From Pseudomonas sp. C1C7 (GTDB taxonomy: Bacteria; Pseudomonadota; Gammaproteobacteria; Pseudomonadales; Pseudomonadaceae): 64,000 nucleotides of DNA. Below the pieces are notes generated by a model, which saw nothing but the letters and a program-made list of their open reading frames with translations, made no database searches and had not been told where the DNA came from. Location: contig NZ_JABFMP010000004.1 of assembly GCF_013359595.1 (NCBI RefSeq), forward strand, positions 62,001-126,000, in the 5' to 3' direction. Of the stretch, positions 1-8,636 are shown one piece after another (position 1 is the first letter of the stretch; every line of letters begins with the position of its first letter). Position numbers and translations under genes: made by a program.

Positions 1-67
1 CAATAGTGGCTATCTGCTGCCCGGCTGCGCCCGCGAATAACAATAAGAAAACCAAGGGAGACTTCTA

Positions 68-2098
68 GTGAAGAGCGTGCTCTATCCCGCCGTCGCGCTG
101 ATGAACCGCTTGAGCTTCGGCATGAAGTTCAGCCTGATCAGTATTCTGTTCCTGGTGCCGATGCTGGTGACCAACTTCTATCTGGTCCGTGATTCCTATC
201 GCGAATTCCAGGGCACCCGCATCGAACTGCAGAGCCTCGATCTGTTGGGTCGCAGCGTGGAGCTACGGCGCGATCTGGAGACCTTGAACAACCTGGTGCA
301 GATCAACGTCGCCCTCGGTCAGTCGGCCAAGGCGGGCAATCTCGAATCGCAGGTCAGTACGCTGGAACAGGGTATTTTGACGCGCATGCAAGCGTTGACG
401 GCGATGACCACCGATCCGGAGCAGATCGCGGTATTCGACGGCAAGCGCGATGAAATGATCGCGGCGTTCAAGGCGCAGCAAGCGGAAAAATCCCTGCAAA
501 GCAAAAGCGCCCTGACCGGAAAATTGCTCGGCAGCGCGCAGATCTTCAGTCAGATCATCGCCAGTCAGGCGGGCCTCAGCCGCGACAATCAAAGCGACAT
601 GCGTCAGCTCAGCGAACTCGCCACCACCGTGACGCCACGCATTACCCAGATGCTGGGTGAAGGTCGGGCCATCGGTTCTTCTTCCCTGGGCCAAGGGTTT
701 CTCAATTCCGCGTCGAGCACTCGATTCGATGAACTGTTGGCGCAGATCGAAAAGCTCCAGGGCGAGTACAGCCTGAAGCTGCAGGACACCCTGGCTTCCA
801 GCAAGGCCGCGCGGGACACCCTGAGCGTCCTGGCCGACAGCAGCAAGGCTTCGTTGAAAAAGGCCAGTGAGCTGTTCGAAGAGAAAGTGGTGATGGCCGA
901 CACCCTGGATACGCCGTGGCAGGGCTTTTACGATCAGGTCACCGGGTTGATGGATCAGACCTACCAGCTGAACGATGCCACCCTGAAATTTCTCGACATC
1001 CAGCTGCAGCAGCGCCTGGAGCAGAATCGCACCCACATGATCCTGCAGGCGGTGGCGCTGTCGGTGGTGTTTGTGCTGATTTTCTACCTGTACGGTGGCT
1101 TCTACGCCTCGACCCGCACCACCCTCAAGCGCCTTGGCGGGGTGATGGACAAGGTGGCGGCTGGCGACATGACAGTCACTTTCAGTGCTCACAGCAAGGA
1201 TGAGCTGGGCGAATTGGGTGAGGTGTTCAATGGCACCGTGAAAAAAATCCATGACCTGATCGAGCGCGTGGGGCACACCGTCGGCGAGGTCGAGCGCCAG
1301 GCTGGGCAGGTGGAGAATGTTTCGGCGCAGAGCAACCAGGCCGTGGCCGGGCAGCGCACGCAGATCGAGCAGGTTGCCACAGCGATGAACCAGATGTCCG
1401 CCACCTCGCTTGAGGTGGCGCGCAGTGCCGCCGCGGCGGTCAGCAGCGCCCATAGCGTCAATGACGAAACCATCAGCGGCCGTGGCCTGGTGCAGTCCCA
1501 GCAGGGCAGCATCGCCGCGCTGGCCAGCGAGATCGATCAATCGGTGCTGGTGATCAATCAACTGGCCAGCGACAGCCAGTCCATCAGCCGTGTGCTGGAA
1601 GTAATCAAGAGCATCGCCGAACAGACCAACCTGCTGGCGCTAAACGCGGCGATCGAAGCGGCGCGGGCCGGGGAGCAGGGGCGTGGTTTCGCCGTGGTGG
1701 CGGACGAGGTGCGGACCCTGGCCAAGCGCACCCAGCAATCGACCGAAGAAATCGAACAGATGATCGCCAGGCTTCACGGCGGTGTCGGCGCCGCCGTGAA
1801 GGCCATGGGCATCAGTCATGAAATGGCCAATGGCACCGTGGGGCAGTCGGAAAAGGTCCAGCAGGCCCTGGAAAACATCCTCGGCGCGGTGGGCATGATT
1901 GTCGATCAGAACCAGCAGATCGCCGCGGCCGTGGAGCAGCAGACCGCTGTGGCCCACGACATCGACCAGAACATCGTCGAGATCAACCGCGCCGGCGAGC
2001 GCACCGCAGAAGGCGCGCACCAGACCGAGGATGCCAGCCGTGCGCTGTCGATGCAGGTGGTGGAGCTCAAGCAACTGATCGGTGCGTTCCGCGTTTAA
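68..2098 (+). CDS. Methyl-accepting chemotaxis protein
   Basis: A transmembrane chemoreceptor that would relay a periplasmic signal to CheA/CheW. The 676-residue protein has a first membrane segment near residues 21-41, a long helical periplasmic region (about 42-322), a second membrane segment near 324-345, a HAMP linker and a cytoplasmic signalling domain. The highly conserved hairpin tip is visible around residues 510-550 (NLLALNAAIEAARAGEQGRG). The helical sensor resembles four-helix-bundle/HBM-type receptors, but the ligand cannot be read from sequence. The C-terminus lacks a CheR-tethering pentapeptide. The start is GTG at 68, preceded by AAGGGAG. It appears to be a single-gene unit followed by a REP pair. 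Confidence 0.93.
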   Translation: MKSVLYPAVALMNRLSFGMKFSLISILFLVPMLVTNFYLVRDSYREFQGTRIELQSLDLLGRSVELRRDLETLNNLVQINVALGQSAKAGNLESQVSTLEQGILTRMQALTAMTTDPEQIAVFDGKRDEMIAAFKAQQAEKSLQSKSALTGKLLGSAQIFSQIIASQAGLSRDNQSDMRQLSELATTVTPRITQMLGEGRAIGSSSLGQGFLNSASSTRFDELLAQIEKLQGEYSLKLQDTLASSKAARDTLSVLADSSKASLKKASELFEEKVVMADTLDTPWQGFYDQVTGLMDQTYQLNDATLKFLDIQLQQRLEQNRTHMILQAVALSVVFVLIFYLYGGFYASTRTTLKRLGGVMDKVAAGDMTVTFSAHSKDELGELGEVFNGTVKKIHDLIERVGHTVGEVERQAGQVENVSAQSNQAVAGQRTQIEQVATAMNQMSATSLEVARSAAAAVSSAHSVNDETISGRGLVQSQQGSIAALASEIDQSVLVINQLASDSQSISRVLEVIKSIAEQTNLLALNAAIEAARAGEQGRGFAVVADEVRTLAKRTQQSTEEIEQMIARLHGGVGAAVKAMGISHEMANGTVGQSEKVQQALENILGAVGMIVDQNQQIAAAVEQQTAVAHDIDQNIVEINRAGERTAEGAHQTEDASRALSMQVVELKQLIGAFRV

Positions 2099-2117
2099 AC
2101 GGACACTACACCTCAAA

Positions 2118-2206
2118 CTGTGGGAGCGAGCCTGCTCGCGATGGGCGTTTTCAGCTTCAACATTGTGTTGGCTGCAAAGCCGCTATCGCGAGCAGGCTCG
2201 CACAGG
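2118..2206. repeat. REP inverted pair
   Basis: Two facing copies of the GTGGGAGCGAGCCTGCTCGCGA-type element flank a loop of about 40 bases, between the chemoreceptor and the zinc-ribbon gene. Such pairs are common extragenic elements in fluorescent pseudomonads. Confidence 0.8.
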
Positions 2207-2351
2207 TCAGGTCCCACAGGTCAGATCTCCGAATTTCCTGTAGTACTTTTGCCCTCTGTCAGTAGGCAAGCTCCTGATTTCATCCGCGCGCTGGTTTTTC
2301 GTCTTCAATGAAAGATGATTCAGTTCACTGACACAAAAAGGAGGCAGGGTC

Positions 2352-2741
2352 ATGGCTGTTGCATCGCTTGGAATTCAGGGTCGCTGTGCTCATTGCCAGC
2401 GTACGATGACGCTCGAACCCTGGCAGCTCAATGCCATCTCCATCAACGAGTCGTTTACCTGTTCCAACTGCCAGAAAGCCCTGGAACTGCGCGATCCGAA
2501 GCAGATCAAGCGCTTCAAATCCCTCGATTCCCTGGCCATGTTCAAGGCGAGCCTGCTGGTGATGATCTGTACCGCGCTGCTGGTCGCATTGGTGCTGGAG
2601 TGGGTGGGTTTGATCAGCGTCGTCGAGCAGTTGAATTACTCATTGCTGGCGATTTTCGTTTATTTCGTCGCCGTAGGATTTGCCCGCCATCGTCAGCACA
2701 TGACGCTGATTCTCGAGGCCGCCAAGGCCCACGCGGACTGA
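2352..2741 (+). CDS. Zinc-ribbon-containing small membrane protein, unknown function
   Basis: A 129-residue protein with two CxxC knuckles (C12-C15 and C37-C40) that look like a zinc ribbon. They are followed by two hydrophobic segments (about 65-85 and 93-112) predicted to cross the membrane. The start at 2352 is well supported by AAGGAGG about eight bases upstream. Its stop abuts the stop of the opposite-strand TatD gene, so the two are convergent. I do not recognise a specific function; the cytoplasmic zinc ribbon plus membrane anchor suggests an accessory or sensor protein, but that is inference only. Confidence 0.75.
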   Translation: MAVASLGIQGRCAHCQRTMTLEPWQLNAISINESFTCSNCQKALELRDPKQIKRFKSLDSLAMFKASLLVMICTALLVALVLEWVGLISVVEQLNYSLLAIFVYFVAVGFARHRQHMTLILEAAKAHAD

Positions 2742-3518
2742 CTACCAGTTGAACAGCTCTCGCGCATTGGCCGTGCTGGCGCCGGCCAATTGCTCGGGGC
2801 TGATCGCCATGATTTCGGCCAGTGCCGCGCAGATCGCCGGCAAGTGCGCCGGGCTGTTGCGTTGACCGGGGAACATGGCGGGCGCCATGTCCGGTGAATC
2901 GGTTTCCAGCACCACCGACTCCAGCGGCAACTCGGCCAGTACCCGATGCATGCGCAAGGCCTGCGGCCAGGTGGCGGCGCCGCCCAATCCCAGTTTGAAA
3001 CCCAGCTTGATGTATTCCCGGGCTTCCTCGCGGCTGCCGGCGAAGGCGTGGATGATGCCGGCGCGTTTGAGCTTGAAGCGTTTGAGCGTGGCGATCACCG
3101 CCGCATGGCTGCGGCGTACGTGGATCAGTGCTGGCAGATTGAAGTCCGCCGCCAGTTGCAGTTGTGCGTCGAACAACGCCTGCTGACGAGCGCGGTCCAG
3201 GGTTTCGATGAAGTAGTCCAGGCCGATTTCGCCCACGGCGCACAGCTGCCGATGACCGGCCAGGCGCGTCAGCCAGTCACCCAGTTCAGTCAGGTGCTCG
3301 GGGCGATGATCGTCCAGATACACCGGGTGCAGGCCGAATGCGGCGTACAGGTCCGGATCGTCTTGCGCCAACTCCCAGACCCGCTGCCAATTGCCCTGAA
3401 AAACCCCCAGCACCACCATCTGGCGCACGCCCAGGGCGCGGCTTTCGCTCATCAGCGCCTGACGGTCGGCGTCGAAGTCCGGGAAGTCCAGATGGGTGTG
3501 GGTGTCGATCAGCTCCAC
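2742..3518 (-). CDS. TatD-family metal-dependent deoxyribonuclease/hydrolase
   Basis: A 258-residue TIM-barrel metal hydrolase of the TatD family, which act as 3'-to-5' nucleases in DNA repair and turnover. The N-terminal metal motif IDTHTHLDFPDF, the mid-protein GEIGLDYF and the C-terminal LETDSPDM are all present and in the usual order. The start is GTG at 3518, three bases after the stop of cra, so it is probably translated from the cra transcript. Length is normal for the family. Whether it is TatD, YcfH or YjjV-like cannot be settled from sequence alone; the cra linkage suggests nothing about function. Confidence 0.9.
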   Translation of the reverse strand: MELIDTHTHLDFPDFDADRQALMSESRALGVRQMVVLGVFQGNWQRVWELAQDDPDLYAAFGLHPVYLDDHRPEHLTELGDWLTRLAGHRQLCAVGEIGLDYFIETLDRARQQALFDAQLQLAADFNLPALIHVRRSHAAVIATLKRFKLKRAGIIHAFAGSREEAREYIKLGFKLGLGGAATWPQALRMHRVLAELPLESVVLETDSPDMAPAMFPGQRNSPAHLPAICAALAEIMAISPEQLAGASTANARELFNW

Positions 3519-3521
3519 GAT

Positions 3522-4517
3522 TCAATCCTGGCGAATACGCTGCTTGAAGGTACGGGCGATGGCCTGCACACCGGGCTGGTAATCGGACTGCTCGATGGCC
3601 GCCAGGGCCAGGGCCAGGGCTTTGTCGGCGATCAGTTGATGCTGCTGGGCCATGGCGTTGACCGGCAACGGCAGGAAGTCCAGCAGTTGTGTGTCACCAA
3701 AGGTGCCCAGGCGCAGCGGGCGGGTTTTCAGCGGGAAGTCATGCAAGGCATCGAACACGCCCTGCAGCAGCACGTAGGAGGTGGTCACCAGTGCTTCCGG
3801 CAAATGGCCGACGCGCTGGAGCATTTCCTCCATCAATTGCTTGCCGCATTCGCGGCTGAAGGATTCGCCGTGTTCGATCAGTATTTCACCCGTGTAACCG
3901 CTCAACGCCTGTTTAAAACCGGCGGCACGTTCCTGGCTGATGCTCAGTTCCGGGCGGGCGCCGATCAGGGCGATCTGTTTGGGCAGCGGGTCCAGCAGGC
4001 TGCGGGTCAGGTGCAGGCTGGCCTCGCGGTCGTCGCTGATCACCGAGCAGAAGTGCTCCGGCTCCATCACCCGGTCGACGGCAATGATCGGGATGCCCTT
4101 GGCTTGCAACTGGCGATAGCTGTCATCACCGACTGGCAGGCAGCTGGCGACGATCAGCGCGTCACAGCGCCGGGCGCGGAACAGCTTGAGCAGTTGCCGT
4201 TCGCTATCCGGCGCATCGTCGGAACTGGCGATCAGCAGCTGATAGCCGCGTGCCCTTGCGCCTTGCTCCAGCAACTTTGCGATGCGCGCGTAACTGGGGT
4301 TTTCCAGGTCCGGCAGAATGAAGCCCAACGTGCGGGTATGCCGGCTGCGCAGCCCGGCGGCCTGGGGGTTGGGCGTAAAGCCGTGCTGATCGACCACCGC
4401 GCGCACGCGCTCGACGGTCGCGCTGCTGATGCGTTGCTGTTCGGCCTTGCCGTTGATGACATAGCTGGCGGTGGTAACGGACACACCGGCCAACTGGGCG
4501 ATATCACTGAGTTTCAA
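3522..4517 (-). CDS. cra: Catabolite repressor/activator Cra (FruR), LacI family
   Basis: A LacI-family repressor of the fructose operon. The N-terminal helix-turn-helix reads KLSDIAQLAGVSVTTASYVI, followed by the hinge and a periplasmic-binding-protein-like effector domain; in P. putida the effector is fructose-1-phosphate. I chose the TTG at 4517, which gives MKLSDIAQ (331 residues), because it has AAGGA about ten bases upstream and matches Cra length; the frame stays open to 4655 but that extension carries no conserved sequence. It is divergent from fruBKA with an operator between them, so autoregulation is likely. The TatD gene follows immediately. Confidence 0.94.
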   Translation of the reverse strand: MKLSDIAQLAGVSVTTASYVINGKAEQQRISSATVERVRAVVDQHGFTPNPQAAGLRSRHTRTLGFILPDLENPSYARIAKLLEQGARARGYQLLIASSDDAPDSERQLLKLFRARRCDALIVASCLPVGDDSYRQLQAKGIPIIAVDRVMEPEHFCSVISDDREASLHLTRSLLDPLPKQIALIGARPELSISQERAAGFKQALSGYTGEILIEHGESFSRECGKQLMEEMLQRVGHLPEALVTTSYVLLQGVFDALHDFPLKTRPLRLGTFGDTQLLDFLPLPVNAMAQQHQLIADKALALALAAIEQSDYQPGVQAIARTFKQRIRQD

Positions 4518-4661
4518 CCCGTTGTTTCCTTGTTTTTTTAAAGCTTGCCCGACAGTTTCGCCAATCCTAACCGATTCAGGTAGTCGACCCTCGTCGCAGC
4601 ACATCCGACAATTGGGCTTCCCGATTTCACGGTTATCGATTAACGTGCCAATCATGCTAGA

Positions 4662-4673
4662 TTAAACGTTTCA
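4662..4673. promoter_or_regulatory. Cra (FruR) operator
   Basis: TTAAACGTTTCA lies between the divergent cra and fruB genes. It matches the half-palindromic Cra operator core (TGAAACGTTTCA-like) and the form I recall for P. putida fruB. Confidence 0.8.
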
Positions 4674-4822
4674 GCAAGCGTATTTTCAAGGTTATTGGTG
4701 TCCTTTTGTGATTTGAGCCCTGTTCTGCCGTGAAACTGCCAAATCTTGTCCTGAGACAGGCGCCTAAGCTGAATCATTCAAAACAATACCTGGTGTCCAC
4801 AGGGCGCCAAAAAGGAGAAAGC

Positions 4823-7684
4823 ATGCTCGAGCTCACTGTGGAGCAGATATCCATGGGCCAGTCGGCTGTGGATAAGTCCGAAGCGTTGCAGTTGCTGGCC
4901 CGGCACCTGGTGGCCGACGGCCTGGTCGCCGAGGGTTACCTCGCCGGCTTGCAGGCACGCGAAGCCCAGGGCTCGACCTTTCTCGGTCAAGGTATTGCCA
5001 TCCCCCACGGCACGCCGCAAACCCGCGATCAGGTGTTCACCACCGGCGTGCGCCTGATGCAGTTCCCCGAGGGCGTGGATTGGGGCGACGGGCAGATCGT
5101 CTACCTGGCGATCGGTATCGCGGCCAAGTCCGACGAACACCTGCGCCTGCTGCAACTGCTGACCCGCGCCCTCGGCGAGACCGACCTGGGCCAGGCCCTG
5201 CGCCGCGCCAGCTCCCCCGAAGCGCTGCTGAAACTGCTGCAAGGCGCGCCCCAGGAACTGGCGCTGGATGCGCAGATGATCGGCCTGTCCGTTGCTGCCG
5301 AAGATTTCGAAGAGTTGGTGTGGCGCGGCGCGCGTCTGTTGCGCCAGGCCGATTGCGTCAGCAACGGTTTCTCCGCCGTGTTGCAGCAAGTCGAAGCGTT
5401 GCCGCTGGGCGATGGCCTGTGGTGGCTGCACAGTGAGCAGACGGTCAAGCGCCCGGGCCTGGCCTTCGTCACCCCGGACAAACCCTTGCGCTACCTCGGC
5501 CAGCCGTTGAACGGCCTGTTCTGTCTGGCCAGCCTGGGCGAGGCGCATCAGGCCTTGCTCGAGCGCCTGTGCGCGCTGCTGATTGAAGGTCGCGGCCATG
5601 AGTTGGGCCGCGCCACCAGTTGCCGCGCGGTGCTCGAAGTGCTCGGCGGTGAACTGCCGGCGGACTGGCCGAGTGCCCGTATCGCCCTGGCCAACGCCCA
5701 TGGCCTGCATGCGCGGCCGGCGAAGATCCTCGCGCAACTGGCGAAGAGTTTCGAAGGCGAAATCCGCATCCGCATCGTCGATAGCCAGGACAGCGCCGTA
5801 TCAGTGAAGAGCTTGAGCAAGCTGCTCAGCCTCGGCGCCCGTCGCGGGCAGGTGCTGGAAATCATCGCCGAGCCGAGCATCGCCGCCGATGCGTTGCCCG
5901 CGTTGCTGGCCGCCATCGAAGAAGGCCTGGGCGAAGAAGTCGAGCCATTGCCGGCGGTGAGCCAGCCGGTTGAAGAGATAGCCGATGTGGCCGAAGTGCT
6001 GCTCGCCCCGGCCTCCGGCAGCCTGATTCAGGCCATTGCCGCCGCGCCGGGCATCGCCATTGGTCCGGCGCACATTCAGGTGCAGCAGGCCATCGATTAC
6101 CCGTTGCGCGGTGAGTCCGCCGCTGTCGAGCGTGAGCGTCTCAAGCAGGCGCTGGTGCAGGTGCGTGCCGACATTCAGGGCCTGATCGAACGCAGCAAGG
6201 CCAAGGCGATTCGCGAGATTTTCATCACCCACCAGGAAATGCTCGACGACCCGGAACTGACCGATGAAGTCGACACTCGCCTCAAGCAGGGCGAAAGCGC
6301 GGAAGCGGCGTGGATGTCGGTGATCGAAGCGGCCGCCCGGCAGCAGGAAGCCCTGCACGATGCGCTGCTCGCCGAACGCGCCGCTGATTTGCGTGATGTG
6401 GGGCGTCGGGTGCTGGCGCAATTGTGTGGCGTGCAAACCCCGAGCGAACCAGAGCAGCCGTACATTCTGGTGATGGATGAAGTGGGCCCGTCCGACGTGG
6501 CGCGCCTGGATCCGGCCCGGGTCGCCGGCATTCTCACCGCGCGCGGTGGTGCCACTGCCCACAGCGCCATCGTCGCCCGTGCCCTGGGCATTCCGGCGTT
6601 GGTCGGCGCTGGCGCGGCGGTGCTGTTGCTGGCGCCGGGCACGCCGTTGCTGCTCGATGGCCAGCGCGGTCGACTGCACGTGGACGCCGACGCGAACACC
6701 TTGCAGCGTGCCACCGAAGAGCGCGACACCCGCGAACAACGGCTCAAGGCGGCCGCCGAACAACGTCATCAACCGGCGCTGACCACTGACGGACATGCCG
6801 TCGAAGTGGTGGCCAATATTGGCGAAAGCTCAGCGGTGGCGGCGGCGGTGGAGCAGGGCGCCGAAGGCATCGGCCTGCTGCGTACCGAACTGATTTTCAT
6901 GGCCCATCCACAAGCGCCGGACGAAGCCACCCAGGAAGCCGAATACCGTCGCGTGCTCGATGGCCTCGCCGGGCGGCCGCTGGTGGTGCGCACCCTCGAC
7001 GTCGGTGGCGACAAACCCTTGCCCTATTGGCCGATCGCCAAGGAAGAAAACCCGTTCCTCGGCGTGCGCGGCATTCGCCTGACCCTGCAACGGCCGCCGA
7101 TCATGGAAGCGCAATTGCGCGCTCTGCTGCGGGCCGCCGACAACCGTCCGCTGCGCATCATGTTCCCCATGATCGGCAGCGTCGACGAGTGGCGCCAGGC
7201 CCGGGACATGACCGAGCGCCTGCGCAAGGAAATCCCGGTGGCGGACCTGCAACTGGGGATCATGATCGAAGTGCCGTCGGCTGCGCTGCTGGCGCCGGTG
7301 CTGGCCAAGGAGGTCGACTTCTTCAGCGTCGGCACCAACGACCTGACGCAATACACCCTGGCCATCGACCGCGGTCATCCGACCCTGTCGGCCCAGGCCG
7401 ATGGCCTGCATCCGGCTGTACTGCAACTGATCGACATCACCGTGCGCGCGGCCCATGCCCATGGCAAATGGGTGGGCGTGTGCGGCGAGCTGGCGGCCGA
7501 TCCCTTGGCGGTGCCGGTGCTGGTCGGGCTGGGAGTGGATGAGCTGAGCGTGGGCGCGCGCAGCATCCCCGAGGTCAAGGCGCGGGTTCGCGAACTCAGC
7601 CTGGGCCAGGCCAGAAATCTCGCCCAAGCGGCGCTTGCCGTGGCCAGCGCCAATGAAGTACGTGCTTTAGTGGAGGCCCTGTAA
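4823..7684 (+). CDS. fruB: PTS fructose multiphosphoryl transfer protein FruB (EIIA-HPr-EI fusion)
   Basis: A single polypeptide that carries the phosphoryl chain from PEP to the fructose permease. Domains in order: EIIA(Fru) at about 1-145 with the phospho-acceptor in GIAIPHGTP (H62), an HPr-like domain around 285-370 with GLHARP, and a full Enzyme I at about 400-953 with GGATAHSAIVAR (phospho-His), the PEP-binding LLRTELIFM and the C-terminal GVCGELA. I chose ATG 4823 (953 residues) because AAAGGAGAAA lies just upstream; the frame is open from 4730 but without conserved sequence. It is the first gene of fruBKA, downstream of a Cra operator, and overlaps fruK by one base. Confidence 0.96.
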   Translation: MLELTVEQISMGQSAVDKSEALQLLARHLVADGLVAEGYLAGLQAREAQGSTFLGQGIAIPHGTPQTRDQVFTTGVRLMQFPEGVDWGDGQIVYLAIGIAAKSDEHLRLLQLLTRALGETDLGQALRRASSPEALLKLLQGAPQELALDAQMIGLSVAAEDFEELVWRGARLLRQADCVSNGFSAVLQQVEALPLGDGLWWLHSEQTVKRPGLAFVTPDKPLRYLGQPLNGLFCLASLGEAHQALLERLCALLIEGRGHELGRATSCRAVLEVLGGELPADWPSARIALANAHGLHARPAKILAQLAKSFEGEIRIRIVDSQDSAVSVKSLSKLLSLGARRGQVLEIIAEPSIAADALPALLAAIEEGLGEEVEPLPAVSQPVEEIADVAEVLLAPASGSLIQAIAAAPGIAIGPAHIQVQQAIDYPLRGESAAVERERLKQALVQVRADIQGLIERSKAKAIREIFITHQEMLDDPELTDEVDTRLKQGESAEAAWMSVIEAAARQQEALHDALLAERAADLRDVGRRVLAQLCGVQTPSEPEQPYILVMDEVGPSDVARLDPARVAGILTARGGATAHSAIVARALGIPALVGAGAAVLLLAPGTPLLLDGQRGRLHVDADANTLQRATEERDTREQRLKAAAEQRHQPALTTDGHAVEVVANIGESSAVAAAVEQGAEGIGLLRTELIFMAHPQAPDEATQEAEYRRVLDGLAGRPLVVRTLDVGGDKPLPYWPIAKEENPFLGVRGIRLTLQRPPIMEAQLRALLRAADNRPLRIMFPMIGSVDEWRQARDMTERLRKEIPVADLQLGIMIEVPSAALLAPVLAKEVDFFSVGTNDLTQYTLAIDRGHPTLSAQADGLHPAVLQLIDITVRAAHAHGKWVGVCGELAADPLAVPVLVGLGVDELSVGARSIPEVKARVRELSLGQARNLAQAALAVASANEVRALVEAL

Positions 7685-8625
7685 TGGCCAGGATTCTGAC
7701 CCTGACCCTCAACCCGGCGCTGGATCTGACGGTGCAGCTGCCGCGCCTGGAGCCCGGTCAGGTCAACCGCAGCGACGTCATGCACACCCACGCCGCCGGC
7801 AAAGGGGTGAACGTGGCGCAGGTGCTGGCGGACCTCGGGCATCAGCTGACGGTCAGCGGTTTTCTCGGTGAAGACAACCTGCAGGCGTTCGAAACCCTGT
7901 TCGCCAGGCGCGGTTTCACCGACGCGTTCATCCGCGTGCCCGGCGAGACCCGCAGCAATATCAAGCTGGCGGAAAGCGACGGGCGCATCACCGATCTCAA
8001 CGGTCCCGGACCCAAGGTCAGTGCAGCGGCGCAGCAGGCCTTGCTCGAACGTCTGGAGCAGATCGCCCCGCAGCATGACGCGGTGGTGGTCGCCGGCAGC
8101 CTGCCCCAAGGCGTCAGCCCGCAGTGGTTGCAGGGCTTGATCCTGCGTTTGAAAAACCTCGGTTTGAAGGTCGCACTCGACACCAGTGGCGAGGCCTTGG
8201 CCGCCGCGCTCAAGGCCGGTCCCTGGCTGATCAAACCCAACACCGAAGAGCTGGCCGAAGTGCTCGGCGAGGACGTGGTGTCGGTGCTGGCACAGGCCGA
8301 GGCCGCGAATCGTCTGCATGCGCAAGGCATCGAACATGTCGTGGTTTCCCACGGTGCCGATGGCGTGAACTGGTTCGGCGTCGGCTCGGCGCTGCATGCC
8401 ACGCCGCCCAAGGTCAGCGTCGCCAGTACGGTGGGCGCGGGCGACTCGCTGCTGGCGGGCATGCTCCACGGATTGCTCAGTGCCGCCCCCCCTGCGCAAA
8501 CCCTGCGCACGGCCACGGCGATTGCCGCGATGGCGGTGACCCAGATCGGTTTCGGCATTGGCGATACGGCGCAACTGGCGCTGCTTGAACAGGGTGTGCG
8601 CGTGCGCCCCCTGACAGAACAATAA
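7684..8625 (+). CDS. fruK: 1-phosphofructokinase FruK
   Basis: A PfkB-family kinase converting fructose-1-phosphate to fructose-1,6-bisphosphate in the cytoplasm. The 313-residue protein has the family N-terminus (TLTLNPALDLTVQLP), the substrate motif around AAGKGVNVAQVL and the C-terminal PfkB signature STVGAGDSLLAGML holding the catalytic aspartate. The start ATG overlaps the fruB stop (TAATG), indicating translational coupling. By consuming fructose-1-phosphate it should also remove the Cra effector. Length and motifs are complete. Confidence 0.96.
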   Translation: MARILTLTLNPALDLTVQLPRLEPGQVNRSDVMHTHAAGKGVNVAQVLADLGHQLTVSGFLGEDNLQAFETLFARRGFTDAFIRVPGETRSNIKLAESDGRITDLNGPGPKVSAAAQQALLERLEQIAPQHDAVVVAGSLPQGVSPQWLQGLILRLKNLGLKVALDTSGEALAAALKAGPWLIKPNTEELAEVLGEDVVSVLAQAEAANRLHAQGIEHVVVSHGADGVNWFGVGSALHATPPKVSVASTVGAGDSLLAGMLHGLLSAAPPAQTLRTATAIAAMAVTQIGFGIGDTAQLALLEQGVRVRPLTEQ

Positions 8626-8636
8626 GAGGGTTGGTC

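Noticed and set aside
263..1561. Long minus-strand open frame opposite the chemoreceptor
   Set aside because: It is a codon-bias shadow of a GC-rich gene; its translation lacks domain signatures and the plus-strand protein is clearly a chemoreceptor.
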